A DNA stretch of 64,000 bases from Azolla caroliniana. Taxonomy: Eukaryota > Polypodiophyta. A program made the translations under genes and the position numbers. How positions within the stretch are numbered: the stretch's first letter is position 1; every line of letters starts with the position of its first letter. The stretch lies in contig JBHGNT010000009.1 of the NCBI GenBank assembly GCA_043228905.1, forward strand, positions 11,594,001 to 11,658,000, in the 5' to 3' direction. Below, in pieces: positions 37,556 through 47,205 of this stretch. The notes below the pieces were generated by a model. It ran no database searches and had not been told where the DNA came from. It saw only the letters and a program-made list of their open reading frames with translations.

Positions 37556-39057
37556 CAATATGGCACGCCCGTGGGAAAGTGCCTTGCACGTCGATCCCAC
37601 ATGCCTTGATGATGATATTTCTTTGACCGGAACTTCCATCGGTCCTTTCAACGATTGACTCCCTCGATCGGAATGCTTGACTCGAACACATTTGTCGGTC
37701 AGCAAATCTTCCACGACACGAACATTCTCGTTCTGTCGACTTACGAACTTCGTAAAATCATTTGGGTCGTCAAAAATATGTTATATGTATGTGTGTTCTT
37801 CCTTTGTTTTGAGTTGTGTGCGGTCGATCACGTCCATTTCTTTAGGTGGATGAGTTTTCAAAATTTTGTATGTGCCCTTTGATTTTTAAATTTTAAATTT
37901 TTAAATTTTTAAATTTTTTTTTTTCAATGCCATCATGTTTTTCGAAATTCTTCGAATGCCCTCAAGTTTTCAAAACTCCTCAAATGCCCCTTATCGTTCT
38001 CTTTTTCCCTCTTTTTTTCCATTTTTGTCTTTTTCTCTTTCCTCATTTCTTCTTTGTTCTTTTCTATTTTGACAGCTCTTTGTTTTCTGTTTGTTTCCTT
38101 CTCTATTCATCAACGACTACATGTCACCTTCCTGTTCTTCTTCTTCTTCTTCTTCTTTTCTGATTCTGCTTCATCTTTCTCTTCTTTTTATCTTCATCCT
38201 CTTTTCTCGTTTTTCTTCCTTGTTTCCCCACCGGTATGTCCATTGTCCGTGGCTGCCACTCTCTGTTTTTGTCTGTGTCTGTCCGACCTTCTCTGTTCAT
38301 CTCCGCCTCAGTATTTGGCTGTCTCAGTCTTTGTTTTTGTTTTTTGTTTCCGTCCCCGGCTCTGTTGTCGTCGGTGTCCTTGCCATCGGTGTCCTTCGAT
38401 GTTCGGATGTGGCTGCCTGAACGTCGTTTTCTGTTGCTGTTATGCATCATTTGGTGTCGTTGCTGTCTATGTCAACCCTGTTTCCGTTTTTGCCGGTTCG
38501 TCATAGTCCAACCTCGTCCATCGCTTGGCCGCTCTGCACACTCTTTGGCCGCTACTCTTTAGCCACTCTTTGACTGTTGTGTAGGGTTTCGGGTTGCCGT
38601 CCACTGCCACTTTCCGGCCTCTACCGTATAGCGTCGTCGTCGTCCGGCCATTTGTCCAGCATTCTGGCCGCTCTCCAACCATTGTTTGGCCGCCATACCG
38701 GTCGCTCGCTCTTCGGCCAGTACTTCATCCACCATGCTTCAGCCGCTCTCCGTACGGTGGCCATCTGGCCGTCGTTCCCTCTGTCGGTTTCGTCGCCGTC
38801 CGACACTGTCCGTCATCCTGGCGGCCTGTTTGCTTCCCTGACCTTGTCCGGCCCTCCGGCCGCTCCGGCTGCTGTCAGTTGGTGATGACCGTTCCTGAAG
38901 CCTCTCTCATCTTCGTCAGCCCTGTCCGGCCGGTCTGCAGTCGCGTGGCCGGTCTGGCCGGTCTGTTCAGTCGTCATCCGGTTGTCAGCCGTTGATATCT
39001 GACGATTGTCTCTCCGTCCGTCGCTTTTCGGCGTCACTGTTGCTGTTTCGGCTCTGT
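37556..39057. other. Non-coding interior of element G
   Basis: Three compositional blocks: A/T homopolymer runs near 37885-37925; a pyrimidine-rich block (37940-38230, with CTT repeats) and its low-complexity frames; a block dense in GGCC and CCGG (38530-39060). The long frames here on both strands are low-complexity artefacts. No pol domain is recognised. CAATATGGCACGCCCGTGGG at 37556 resembles a gypsy PBS. Confidence 0.6.
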
Positions 39058-39921
39058 CTACTCTGACGGCCGCCCGGCCATTACGGCCGCTTCGGTGCCA
39101 ACCAACTCTTGTTCTGGTTCCAACTTTTTCCGCGTTGCTTCTCTGGGAACTGGAAACTGTGAACACGTCCCATTCCGGTCCCGCACATCTTGCTGGCCCA
39201 CACTCCACACATTGCGTCTTACTCCGTAGTCTCCTTGGAACACATGGTTGGCTTCCCATGTCTGTTCAAAGGCGTTCACATGAGCTTCCGCGTTCGGATC
39301 ATCTCTATACTTGGAGTACTGGAACGGCATGTCGTCGTCCGGTATCAGTGCGCGGGCTGGTAGTGTTGGTGCTCGTTCCGGAATTTTCTCCGGTGTCGGT
39401 GGTCTTTTCCGATTTGATTCCGGTGTCGGTTGTTTCTCTTCCTTTGGTGACGGAGGCCTCTCCTCTTCGACTTCCGGTGTCGGAGGTCGTTCTTCTTCAC
39501 CTGGTTCCGGGGGTTCCAGCGTTAGCACTTCCGGTTCCGGTTCCGGTGTTGGTAAGGTATCCGATCCTTCGTCCTCCGGTCCGCCCGAGGTTTCATTACT
39601 GCTACGGTAGTTCGTGTGCACGTTGTATTCCCCTTCGGAGTCCGATTCATATGCTGAAAAGGCCTCTGCTTCGCCATCTCCGTTTGCCAACGCGTGGAGA
39701 AGGGATTCGGTTTCCCGGAGGCTGCTTAGGCTGCTGCCATCGTCCGGGTGTGATGTTTGCTGTAACCAGAGGCAGTCCTCCGCTACTCTCCGGATTACGT
39801 TGGAAAACGAGCGATCCGCTCTAATTTCCTGCGCCGCTTGCTGGAAAGCCTCGCGTCTCCTTTGCCTTTCGGCAAGGCGTCGAGTTCGATCTGTAACCAG
39901 GTCGTGCGTTGATCTAGACAT
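39058..39921 (-). CDS. Element G gag-like protein (partial gag)
   Basis: 287 codons, uninterrupted, starting MSRSTHDLVTDRTRR about 20 bases from the right LTR. The N-terminal third is charged and helical. Residues about 110-215 are a Pro/Glu/Thr-rich low-complexity region of repeated EERPPTPE-like units. After that the sequence QYSKYRDDPNAEAHVNAFEQ and TWEANHV matches the opening of the retrotransposon gag domain, but the frame leaves that domain after about 40 residues, so gag is truncated. It may supply RNA binding or packaging help, or may be inert. Confidence 0.7.
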   Translation of the reverse strand: MSRSTHDLVTDRTRRLAERQRRREAFQQAAQEIRADRSFSNVIRRVAEDCLWLQQTSHPDDGSSLSSLRETESLLHALANGDGEAEAFSAYESDSEGEYNVHTNYRSSNETSGGPEDEGSDTLPTPEPEPEVLTLEPPEPGEEERPPTPEVEEERPPSPKEEKQPTPESNRKRPPTPEKIPERAPTLPARALIPDDDMPFQYSKYRDDPNAEAHVNAFEQTWEANHVFQGDYGVRRNVWSVGQQDVRDRNGTCSQFPVPREATRKKLEPEQELVGTEAAVMAGRPSE

Positions 39922-39942
39922 CCCATCGTGGTCGCCAAAAGG

Positions 39943-40447
39943 TGTTGTACGTTTTAGGGTTAGGGTTAAGGATGACGACGATGATGGATGACAACTATGA
40001 TGATAGGTAATGAAGATAGACATGGTGATGGAGAGTATGATGGTGAGAGAGATCATATAGAGAAGCATTGCGGGGTGGGGGGTGGTGCCTAGAATGGCTC
40101 CACCCCCCTCCCAAGGGGGTTCAACGTGAGAGAGGGAGAGAGAAGAGAAAAGGTGTCAAAGAGAGAGAGATTAGAGAGAAATGTTTTTATCATTCATTCC
40201 CCATAAGGGGGTTAAATAGTACAAGAGGGGGTAGATACAAAGGGGTGTAAGCCCCCTAGAGCACTCATAATGGACACTCACTCATACCTCCTCGTATCCA
40301 TCCACATGCACACACGTGTGCATGTGTTCACATATGTATCGACTCACAATTACATTTATGCCCCCTCCACATACACAACAACATTATGATAACATTCGAC
40401 CCTCGCTCATCACACTTGACTCTCCGTACATCTCATACGAGGTAACA
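39943..40447 (-). repeat. Right LTR of element G (5' LTR in gag orientation)
   Basis: Same length and about 99% identical to 37051-37555. The G-box inverted repeat lies at 40303-40326. Followed by target-site duplication GGCAC at 40448-40452. Confidence 0.93.
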
Positions 40448-40452
40448 GGCAC

Positions 40453-41950
40453 CGGTTCACCGACGAGACGTTGCGGGACCTGAAGATCTGTGGGGGTGGC
40501 TTCTTGTTGCCCGCGGAAGAGGACCGGTTTCGGAGGATGCTTGGGAGGCACGGGAAGGCCTTCACATTCTCACCGAAGGAGATCGGGTGCGTCGACCCAA
40601 CAATCATGGAGCCAATGGTTATCTTCAAGGTACCGCATGTGCCGTGGAATCTCAAACCAATTCCGGTACCTAGAGCTCACATCCCAAGGCTGATGGAGCT
40701 ATTGAAGCACAAGGTGGAGATGGGCATTCTCGAGCCGTCGAGTGCCTGGTATTCGAACCGGTGGTTTATGGTGCCGAAGAAGAACGGCACGTTGCACTTC
40801 ATTCAGGACCCGTAGTTAGTCAACAAAGTGACCATTCGAAACGTAGGAATCGGGCCAACCATTGATGAATTTGCGGAGGCCTTCGCTGGAAGGTCGATCT
40901 ACTCGGTTGGCGATCTGTATTCGGGATATGATCAATTCCAACTAGCCATAGAAAGTAGGGATATCACAACAATGCAGACGCCTCTCGGGTTAGTGCGAAT
41001 ATGCACCCTGCCGCAAGGAGGGACCAACTCGGTGGCGCACATGGTGAACGCGATGAACAAAGTGTTGGACGACATCTCGATCAAGGGAGGTTCGGTGGAA
41101 GATAAGGATGAATCGGTCGAGCCGGACGGATGCCGGAGATTCGTGGCGGACCACATCAAGGACTGCGAGAGAGTGCTACAAAGGCTCGAGAGCGCGTGGC
41201 TCAACTTCTCCAGAGAGAAGTCGGCTTTCGGGCAATCTGAAATCTTAGTGGTCGGGCACTTATGTGGGCCATACGTCTAGAAACCATCTCCGGCAAAGGT
41301 CGAAGCCATCTCTGCGATGAAGGAAGAGTGTAAATTGATCACGGAGGTTCCTGGGGGCGTGTGCGTTTTATCACATCAGGATTCTGCATTACACACATGT
41401 GGCGGGGCTACTCTACGGGCTATTAAAAAAGGGGTGTAGGTTTGAATGGATCGAGGAACACGCGGAGTCGGTTTGGAGGTTAAAGGAGGTGCTAGCCGTG
41501 GCGCTGGGCCTCTGGAAAGCGGTTTACAGGAAAACCTCCCCGATTTTCGTGACGGTGGATACGAGCTTGACCGGTATCGGATAGGTGATCAATTAGGAGG
41601 ATGGTGTAAGGTTTCCGATCCGGTTCGGGGCGAAGGTACTGAGTGAGCGACAACGAAGATACACCCAAGTTAAACGCGAACTTTGGGGTATTGTTTCGGC
41701 GGTCAAGGCCGACAAGGACTACTTGATCGAGACAGAGGTAATAGTCGAAACGGACTACCTACCGATTCTCGAAATGGTTTCCGTATGCGCGACTCCGAAT
41801 CTGGCTATCCTCAGGTGGATCGCATACATTAAGTCCCTGAATGGTTTCGGAGGACGAAGAAGTCGGCGTGGACTTCTTCGGGTCGGCTCGCATAGCGACA
41901 AGGGAGGGAAGTGCTCCGGTACTGAATGAGTTTGACTAGGATGCGCACGA
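40453..41950 (+). pseudogene. gypsy-E pol continued: reverse transcriptase and RNase H
   Basis: RT: MGILEPSSAWYSNRWFMVPK, VGIGPTIDEFAEAF, SVGDLYSGYDQFQL, LPQGGTNSVAHMVNAMNKVL. The YLDD catalytic box is missing: NKVLDD runs straight into ISIKGG, consistent with an in-frame deletion that removed the catalytic residues. Stops include TAG at 40813-40815 and 41278-41280. RNase H follows in broken frames: HAESVWRLKEVLAVALGLW, FVTVDTSLTGIG, VKRELWGIVSAVKADKDYL. Coding fades at about 41950, beside the copia-H LTR. RT copies element RNA into cDNA and RNase H removes the RNA; this copy is inactive. Confidence 0.85.
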
Positions 41951-41956
41951 AGGGGA

Positions 41957-42224
41957 TGTGAAGAATAGCGCGGAATATTGCTCGGCCACAACCAAGTCTT
42001 GAATCATAGAAATAGGAATGAAACACAGAAATGGGAAGTAGAGAGTACACAACATATTTATGTGGAAAAACCCTAATAGGGTAAAAAACCACGGGAGCCC
42101 ATAGCCTCCAAACTATCACTATATGAGAAAGGTACAATCAGAGACTCGGAGGAAACGACCTCGAGCTCTGTTTCTTCACCAAGCGGCGGTTACAACAGAG
42201 TATCACTGCACGCTATTCTTCACA
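41957..42224 (-). repeat. Inverted LTR block at the 5' end of copia-H, with PBS
   Basis: The ends TGTGAAGAATAGCG (41957-41970) and CGCTATTCTTCACA (42211-42224) are perfect 14-bp inverted repeats. The last 24 bp read as the proper LTR end, followed directly by PBS TGGTATCAGAGCACGAGG (42225-42242). The body 41975-42200 is homologous to LTR-X and shares the TATGTGGAAAAACCC motif, but in minus orientation, opposite to the plus-strand gag-pol. Confidence 0.7.
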
Positions 42225-42323
42225 TGGTATCAGAGCACGAGGGTTGAGAACCTCTATTGCCGACAACTGCTCGAAACAAACAAAACCTAACTTCCAGAAA
42301 AGGACAAACCAAAGAGAAAAGAA

Positions 42324-43130
42324 ATGGACAAAAGCATGGCGAGCTCGCTTCCTATAGAAAAGCTCGATCGGAGCAACTGTGCGTCTTGGTCATATAAAAT
42401 GCACCAGTATTTGTTAGGGCATGGATATTGGAGCTACGTGGAAGGAGCGAATGAAGCAGTGCCGGATTCGGCACACAAGGACTTCTTGGTATGGGAGCAA
42501 GGAGCGAGCAAGGTGTTGTACTGCCTCCCGTCCTATGTGCACGACCAGATGCTTGGCTACATCAGAGATGCAAAATCACCGAAGGAGACCTAGGAAATTC
42601 TCCAAAAGATTTTCGCCGCAAGAACCACGGCTCGGAAATTGCAACTCCAACAAGAGCTCAACAATATCCAGCAACGAGACATGTCGGTCACCGACTACAC
42701 CACCAAGATGAAGGAGGTCTACGACGTGCTCGGGTCCATCAATGTGACAATAGATGAGGACAAGATGGTTCGGATCTGCCTCGGTGATCTAGCACACTGG
42801 TACAGGCCAATCTTGACGGGAATTTGCACCCGAGAGAAACCATTGTCCTTGTTCGACTTGCTATCGATGTTGATGGTTGAAGAAAACCACACGTATGGGC
42901 CCCGTGGGTGTGGAGAACAAAGTGGGTCGGCACACAATGCAAGCGGCTAACAAGAGTAGAACTGAAAGCATAGAGATAGTGCTGACAACAGTTCCAAACC
43001 CTCCACAAGCAAGGGGAGTCAAAGCGGCGCCGGAAACCAGCAAGGGAAAACCGACACAGAATGCTGGTACTACGGCAAGAAAGGCCACCGGGAAAGCGAG
43101 TGCAAGAAGAAGTGCACCGATCTAGATAAA
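42324..43130 (+). pseudogene. copia-H gag, degenerate
   Basis: Starts MDKSMASSLPIEKLDRSNC; close to the copia-1 gag start. Copia gag motifs YKMHQYLLGHGYWSYVEGA and MSVTDYTTKMKEVYDVLGS are clear. A TAG near 42591 and frame changes break it. A zinc knuckle (CWYYGKKGHRESEC) is readable at about 43058-43100. Gag would form the particle and bind RNA through that knuckle. Confidence 0.85.
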
Positions 43131-43224
43131 TCCAGATCCGGCAAGACCAAACAAGGGAGTCGGCAAAGCTCACACTACGTTGAAGGATCAGAAGGATCCG
43201 GAACCAGTAAGACCGGAAAAGGGC

Positions 43225-44041
43225 CAACCTTTGTGATGAAGCACAAGGCAAACTTGATGAAGAAGACCACTTCCGGAGCAGACGAAGTTCATGAAGAAGA
43301 GCACTTTAGGGAAAGTTGATGAACGTACTAGATGTTCTGACAATCACAAAGACCCTGGTGTCGATCGAGCATATCGCCGATCAGGGGATGTAGGTGTGAT
43401 TTACGTACCTCATGTGTTTCATTGAGGAAGAGGGCCGGATTATTGCTCAAGGGTGTCGGGACGGGAGGATGTTTATCCTCGACACCAATGACGTCGGCAC
43501 TGTTATGTTCGCAAATGGACAGTAGGTCGAATTGGATATCGACCTGTGGCACAAGCGGATCTTCCACGATAACTACCGGAGGCTTCAAGACCTGCAATCG
43601 TTACAGGTTGTTTTCGGATTGCCAAAATTTAGTGGCCGAAAGGCCCAAATTTGTGAAGCCTACCAGCTCGGGATGCAACACCGGCTTCCATTCCCCACTG
43701 AAAGAAACCGGAGCCGTAACAAGCTTGACTTGATACATTTGGATGTATGGGGACAGAACGTAAGTCTTGGCAGGAGCCCGTATTTCGTCTCCTTCATCGA
43801 TGACTACAGTCAACACACATGGATCTAACTGATCAAAAGGAAAAACGAAGTTTTTGATTGTTTTCGGAACTTGCAAAGTCTTGTGGAACCGGAAACGGAG
43901 AGGAAGATCAACTGTCTACGGTTGGATGGTGGAAAAGAATACTTTTCCGACAAATTCAACAGTTATCTACAGTAGAAAGGAATTCGTCGGGAATTAAGTT
44001 GTCGATACACACCGGAACAAAACGGTGTGGCCGGAAGGAAG
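43225..44041 (+). pseudogene. copia-H protease edge and integrase, part 1
   Basis: The protease active site is gone: compared with copia-I, a short deletion at about 43290 removed the D-S-G-A-S-N-H-M-T stretch and joined its flanks. The gag-pre-integrase region follows (GRMFILDTNDVGTVMF, DIDLWHKRIFHDNY), then ICEAYQLGMQHRLPFPTERN and the integrase core start LIHLDVWG, YFVSFIDDYSQHTWI. Stops are frequent. The core is split at 44041 by the solo LTR and continues at 44628. Confidence 0.82.
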
Positions 44042-44622
44042 TGTTGAGAAATTGTTGCGGAATATAAATCACAGTGAACAAAGTACGCGCTGAAATACAA
44101 ATTGCAGAAATAACGAAAGACAAGAGAAACAGAAGTATATGGAGATTTACGTGGAAACCCTAAAACGGGGAAAAACACGAGTGAACAGAACTTCACTTAT
44201 ACAAATAGTGAATATACAACACCGAGAGGAATACAACACTCTGTCGAGTGTATCAGCCGCACAGGGCTCTTCGTGTCTGTTGTTACTCACACAGCTATGG
44301 CGTGGCTCACGCTTCTCTCTCTCACACTCTCTCTACCTCTCTCACGCTATGTTGCGCACTATGACTTTTGTACAATGTTCTTCCATTGTTCTTCCACATA
44401 GTTAAAGTTTGTCCTAGTTACATATATACTTACGCAACTTTTTTGGCTATGTACATACGTAGCCCTCATGGGGCGCACACATAGACTATTTACAAATATA
44501 GTCTCCCGAGTTGGCCGTTTACACGATTTTGGTTTCGGCCGAGGCAGGTCAACTCGGCTCCTCGACTGTCGGCTTTCCTAACGATCGGATCTTCCTCCCA
44601 CTGGAGGGACGTATTCCCAACA
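44042..44622 (-). mobile_element. Solo LTR of the copia-F family in copia-H
   Basis: Plus-strand ends are TGTTGAGAAATTG and TATTCCCAACA. A perfect target-site duplication GGAAG lies at 44037-44041 and 44623-44627. It aligns along its length with the copia-F LTR at 35512-36174 in the same orientation. Coding of copia-H is in phase across the insertion when one GGAAG is counted. Confidence 0.94.
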
Positions 44623-44627
44623 GGAAG

Positions 44628-45580
44628 AACCGATTAATTGTGGAGGCCGCACGGGCAATGTTGGAAGAGAAAAGCATGCCTAAATTCTACAGGTCCAGAC
44701 GACCGTCTATATCCAAAACCAGATCGGGGATAAGGTGTCAGCACATGAGTTTTATTTCGGGCGGAAGCTGAATTTAAGATACCTTAAGATATTCGATAGC
44801 ATTGCATATGTGCATGTGCCATATGAGTAGCGGAGAAAGCTGGACCCGAAGTCAGAGAACTGCATCCTTGTCGGATACTCACATGAGCAAAAGGGTTATA
44901 AGTGCTATAACCCCCGAACAAAACAAGTTTGAGTAAGCTAAGATGTCGAATATGATGAGTCGGCATCATGGTACTCTCTACTAGCTCCGATGTCCGACTC
45001 TGACCCAATTCCAGAGGATGAGGCCAATGAGCCCGAAATGATCCGGGCAAAAGATGTAAAAGGATTTGGTACTCTAGATTAGAGTTCAATCTCATTCCGG
45101 CTAAGTGGGCTGAATGAGCGACTAAGTTGGAATGACCAGTTAGATGAGGAGCCGACGAGTAGTGCAGACTCAATTGTGCTCTCCCCGCGCAAGGAACCGA
45201 GGAGACGGTTAACACGCAAAGCGAAGGGGAAGAAGAAGATGTTGGAATACGCCATCGGTAGAGACGAATCGGATCCGAGCGAATACGACTCTAGAAAGAA
45301 CGAAGACGGACCTCCAGAGACGAAGTCCGAGCCGGCCAAGAGCGCCTTGAAATCGGCTAACGAGAAGTTACGTTTATCCACCCGCCAGAAGAAACCCGTA
45401 AAAAGGTACAAATATAATGAGTACATGACGCATCAATAGTACATGACGCATCAATATGCATACATGACAAAGGTGGTGGAAGTGCATGAGCCGGAGAGCT
45501 CCGTAGAAGCGGCAAAAGACGCACAATGGTGTGCCGCTATGGAGGAAGAGATGCGGGCACTTCATGCCAAAGACACATGG
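44628..45580 (+). pseudogene. copia-H integrase end and start of reverse transcriptase
   Basis: Continues integrase (LIVEAARAMLEEKSMPKF), then the post-core region (KLDPKSENCILVGYSHEQKG, YKCYNP). A charged linker of about 140 codons follows (45100-45440), ending LRLSTRQKKPVKRYKYNEYM. RT begins with EAAKDAQWCAAMEEEMRALH and is cut after KDTW by gypsy-D. CATGACGCATCAATA near 45424 is present twice in tandem. Confidence 0.82.
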
Positions 45581-45595
45581 TGTCATAGACACAAT

Positions 45596-45664
45596 GGAAT
45601 GTAGGGGGTTGAACCCATGACCTCTTGGTCTTATTGGGCAACCTTAGCAATTGAGCTACATTCC
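45596..45664 (-). other. tRNA-like block in the gypsy-D LTR (antisense), best of the set
   Basis: On the minus strand the 69-nt block begins GGAATGT and ends ACATTCC, a perfect 7-bp acceptor-like stem. TAGCTCAATTGC matches the A box and GGTTCAACCCC (complement of 45605-45615) the B box. D and anticodon arms are imperfect, and no anticodon can be assigned with confidence. It could be a decayed tRNA or SINE head captured by the LTR. Confidence 0.7.
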
Positions 45665-45727
45665 ATCTATGCATTATTATATTGTATAAGTTTCAACTTA
45701 TTACATTGTAAGTTAATCACTAAAACT

Positions 45728-45835
45728 TTCAAGAAACTTCTAGAGAATGCATAGACATGCACTCTCTAGAAGTTTCCATGCCTTCTCTAGATGTTTCCTA
45801 GCTTAGATGCATACCACCACATTCTTGTATAAATA
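45728..45835 (+). promoter_or_regulatory. GAA/TTC arrays and TATA box of the gypsy-D LTR
   Basis: 45728-45745 reads TTCaaGAAacTTCtaGAG (last unit imperfect). A second short array CTCtaGAAgtTTC lies at 45764-45776. TATAAATA is at 45828-45835. Confidence 0.5.
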
Positions 45836-46057
45836 CTTCGGTGCACCTTGATTACAATCAAGGTGAACAACACCAGTTACGGAAGCATAATTTAGTTCTC
45901 ACTCTTTTGTCTACCCTCTTTCTCTCTCTCTTGTTCTCTTGTCTATGCTCTCTATCTATATATCTATCTTTCTCTCTTTGTTAATATTGAGCTCACCTAC
46001 TTGTCCTTGCCCTCCTCTACATCTATGATATTTTGTTCACCTTCCCTTCTTGTTACC

Positions 46058-47150
46058 ATGTCCGACTCGACCTTAAACCAAGTAATGGCAGCCTTGGAGC
46101 AACTTCAATTAGAAAATGAAAGCCTTCGTCGGTCATTGCGAGAGCTTCAAAATAGCACAGCCAACAATCCTTCACCCATTGAGCCTCACCTTCTGTCAGC
46201 ATCTAGCCCAACCCCTTCCTCTTCCGATTCATATGTCCTTGAACCTAACGTTGGCCTATCTGACAAATTCAACGGCTCGAGGGCGCATCTTCGTGGCTTC
46301 ATCAATCAAATTCGGCTTATCATCCGCTTACAACCCCAACGTTATGCTAGTGATTTCTCTTGGGTCGGCCTCGTTGGCAACCTTCTCTCTGGGCCGGCAC
46401 AAGCGTGGTTTGCACCATTGATCGAGACCTCATCACCCCTCTTAGACAACTTTCCTGCCTTCCTTGCAGAGCTTGAAGCCACATTCGGAGAGACAGATCG
46501 GCGACGAACGACACTCACGAAACTCTATTCCTTACAACAAGGCTCTCGTCCAGCTTCCGTTTATGCTTCAGAGTTTCGTCATATCACGTGCGATGTCAGC
46601 TAGGATGAACAAGCTTTATGCAACCAATTTCGTCGAGGCCTCCGAAATGATATCAAGGCTCTTTTCTTAAACTTTCCGGAGCCCACATCATTGTCCCAGG
46701 TAATCTCCCAAGCCGTTCTATGTGATAATCGTCTTTTTGAGCTTCGACAAGAGGAACGGGGGACTCGAGGTTTTCCATCTTCCTCCCGCAATGCTCCACT
46801 CACAAGGCCATATATATTAGTTTTGCCAAGCACGCCACGACTGCCATCTTCCAATAGTGCTCATACCCTGATGTAGGTCGATCCCCGTACCCCAATGGAG
46901 ATCGACCATGCTCGGTTACAACCATTAACCAATGCCCAACGACAACATCGATGTGACAATGGCCTCTACCTCTATTGTGGTAGCCCCGGCCATGTCATCT
47001 GCCACTGCCTGATGCGTGACCCTCGTCATCAATCCCACTGTGCACATCTTGCAGAGGTTTCTCGACAACAAGAAAATGACCGTGCACATCTTGCGGAGGT
47101 TTTTGGACATCATGGAAATGAGCAAGTCCGGCTACAGTAGGAGCCATGCC
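46058..47150 (+). pseudogene. gypsy-D gag, degenerate
   Basis: Starts MSDSTLNQVMAALEQLQLEN with an N-terminal coiled coil. The gag domain follows (SDKFNGSRAHLRGFINQIRL, LVGNLLSGPAQAWFAPLIE). TAG at 46601-46603 stands for a conserved Trp, and the frame continues DEQALCNQFRRGLRNDIKAL. A zinc knuckle region near 46970-47015 (YCGSPGHVICHC) has lost its first Cys. Confidence 0.85.
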
Positions 47151-47205
47151 GCTGGACACTTTCCGTGCCCTAGTTCTTCGTGCTCCTACAATTCAGCCAC
47201 GCCAG

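Larger units (their letters stand above)
37051..40447 (-). mobile_element. Element G: young gag-only LTR element, LARD-like
   Basis: Two 505-bp LTRs (37051-37555, 39943-40447) differ at only about five positions. A perfect target-site duplication GGCAC flanks the element (37046-37050, 40448-40452). The 2.4-kb interior has a gag-like ORF on the minus strand and no protease, RT or integrase, so it must be mobilised in trans. Orientation is set by the gag ORF and by a PBS-like TGGCGACCACGATGG beside the right LTR. A second PBS-like run lies at the other end, leaving some doubt. Confidence 0.92.
30821..41950 (+). mobile_element. Ty3/gypsy element gypsy-E, interrupted by copia-F and element G
   Basis: 5' LTR (30821-31555), PBS, gag, protease, RT and RNase H are present in plus orientation. 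Integrase and 3' LTR are not in the window: the element breaks off where copia-H begins at 41957. Copia-F sits between gag and protease, and element G sits inside pol with target-site duplication GGCAC. The RT and its flanks resemble the gypsy type common in fungi more than typical plant chromoviruses. Confidence 0.8.
41957..45580 (+). mobile_element. copia-H, Ty1/copia element truncated by gypsy-D
   Basis: 5' LTR-like block, canonical PBS, gag, gag-pre-integrase, integrase and the first part of RT in plus orientation, in the same family as copia-1 and copia-I. RT is cut at 45580 by the start of gypsy-D, and the rest is absent from the window. A copia-F-type solo LTR interrupts integrase at 44042-44622. 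Confidence 0.88.
45581..45985 (+). repeat. 5' LTR of gypsy-D (right boundary approximate)
   Basis: Starts TGTCATAGACAC. Shares the organisation of the gypsy-A/C LTRs (antisense tRNA-like block, GAA/TTC array, TATA, ACACCAGT, CT runs) but with strong sequence divergence. The right end is not fixed because the 3' LTR is missing. Confidence 0.75.

Noticed and set aside
37940-39824. Long overlapping frames on both strands inside element G
   Set aside because: Composition is low-complexity (Ser/Phe/Leu or Arg/Lys runs, Pro/Arg runs) and they overlap the gag ORF or GC-rich blocks; no domain and no start context.
45596-45664. Functional tRNA gene on the minus strand
   Set aside because: Acceptor stem and boxes are good, but D and anticodon arms do not fold well, the length is short, and the block is part of an LTR family.
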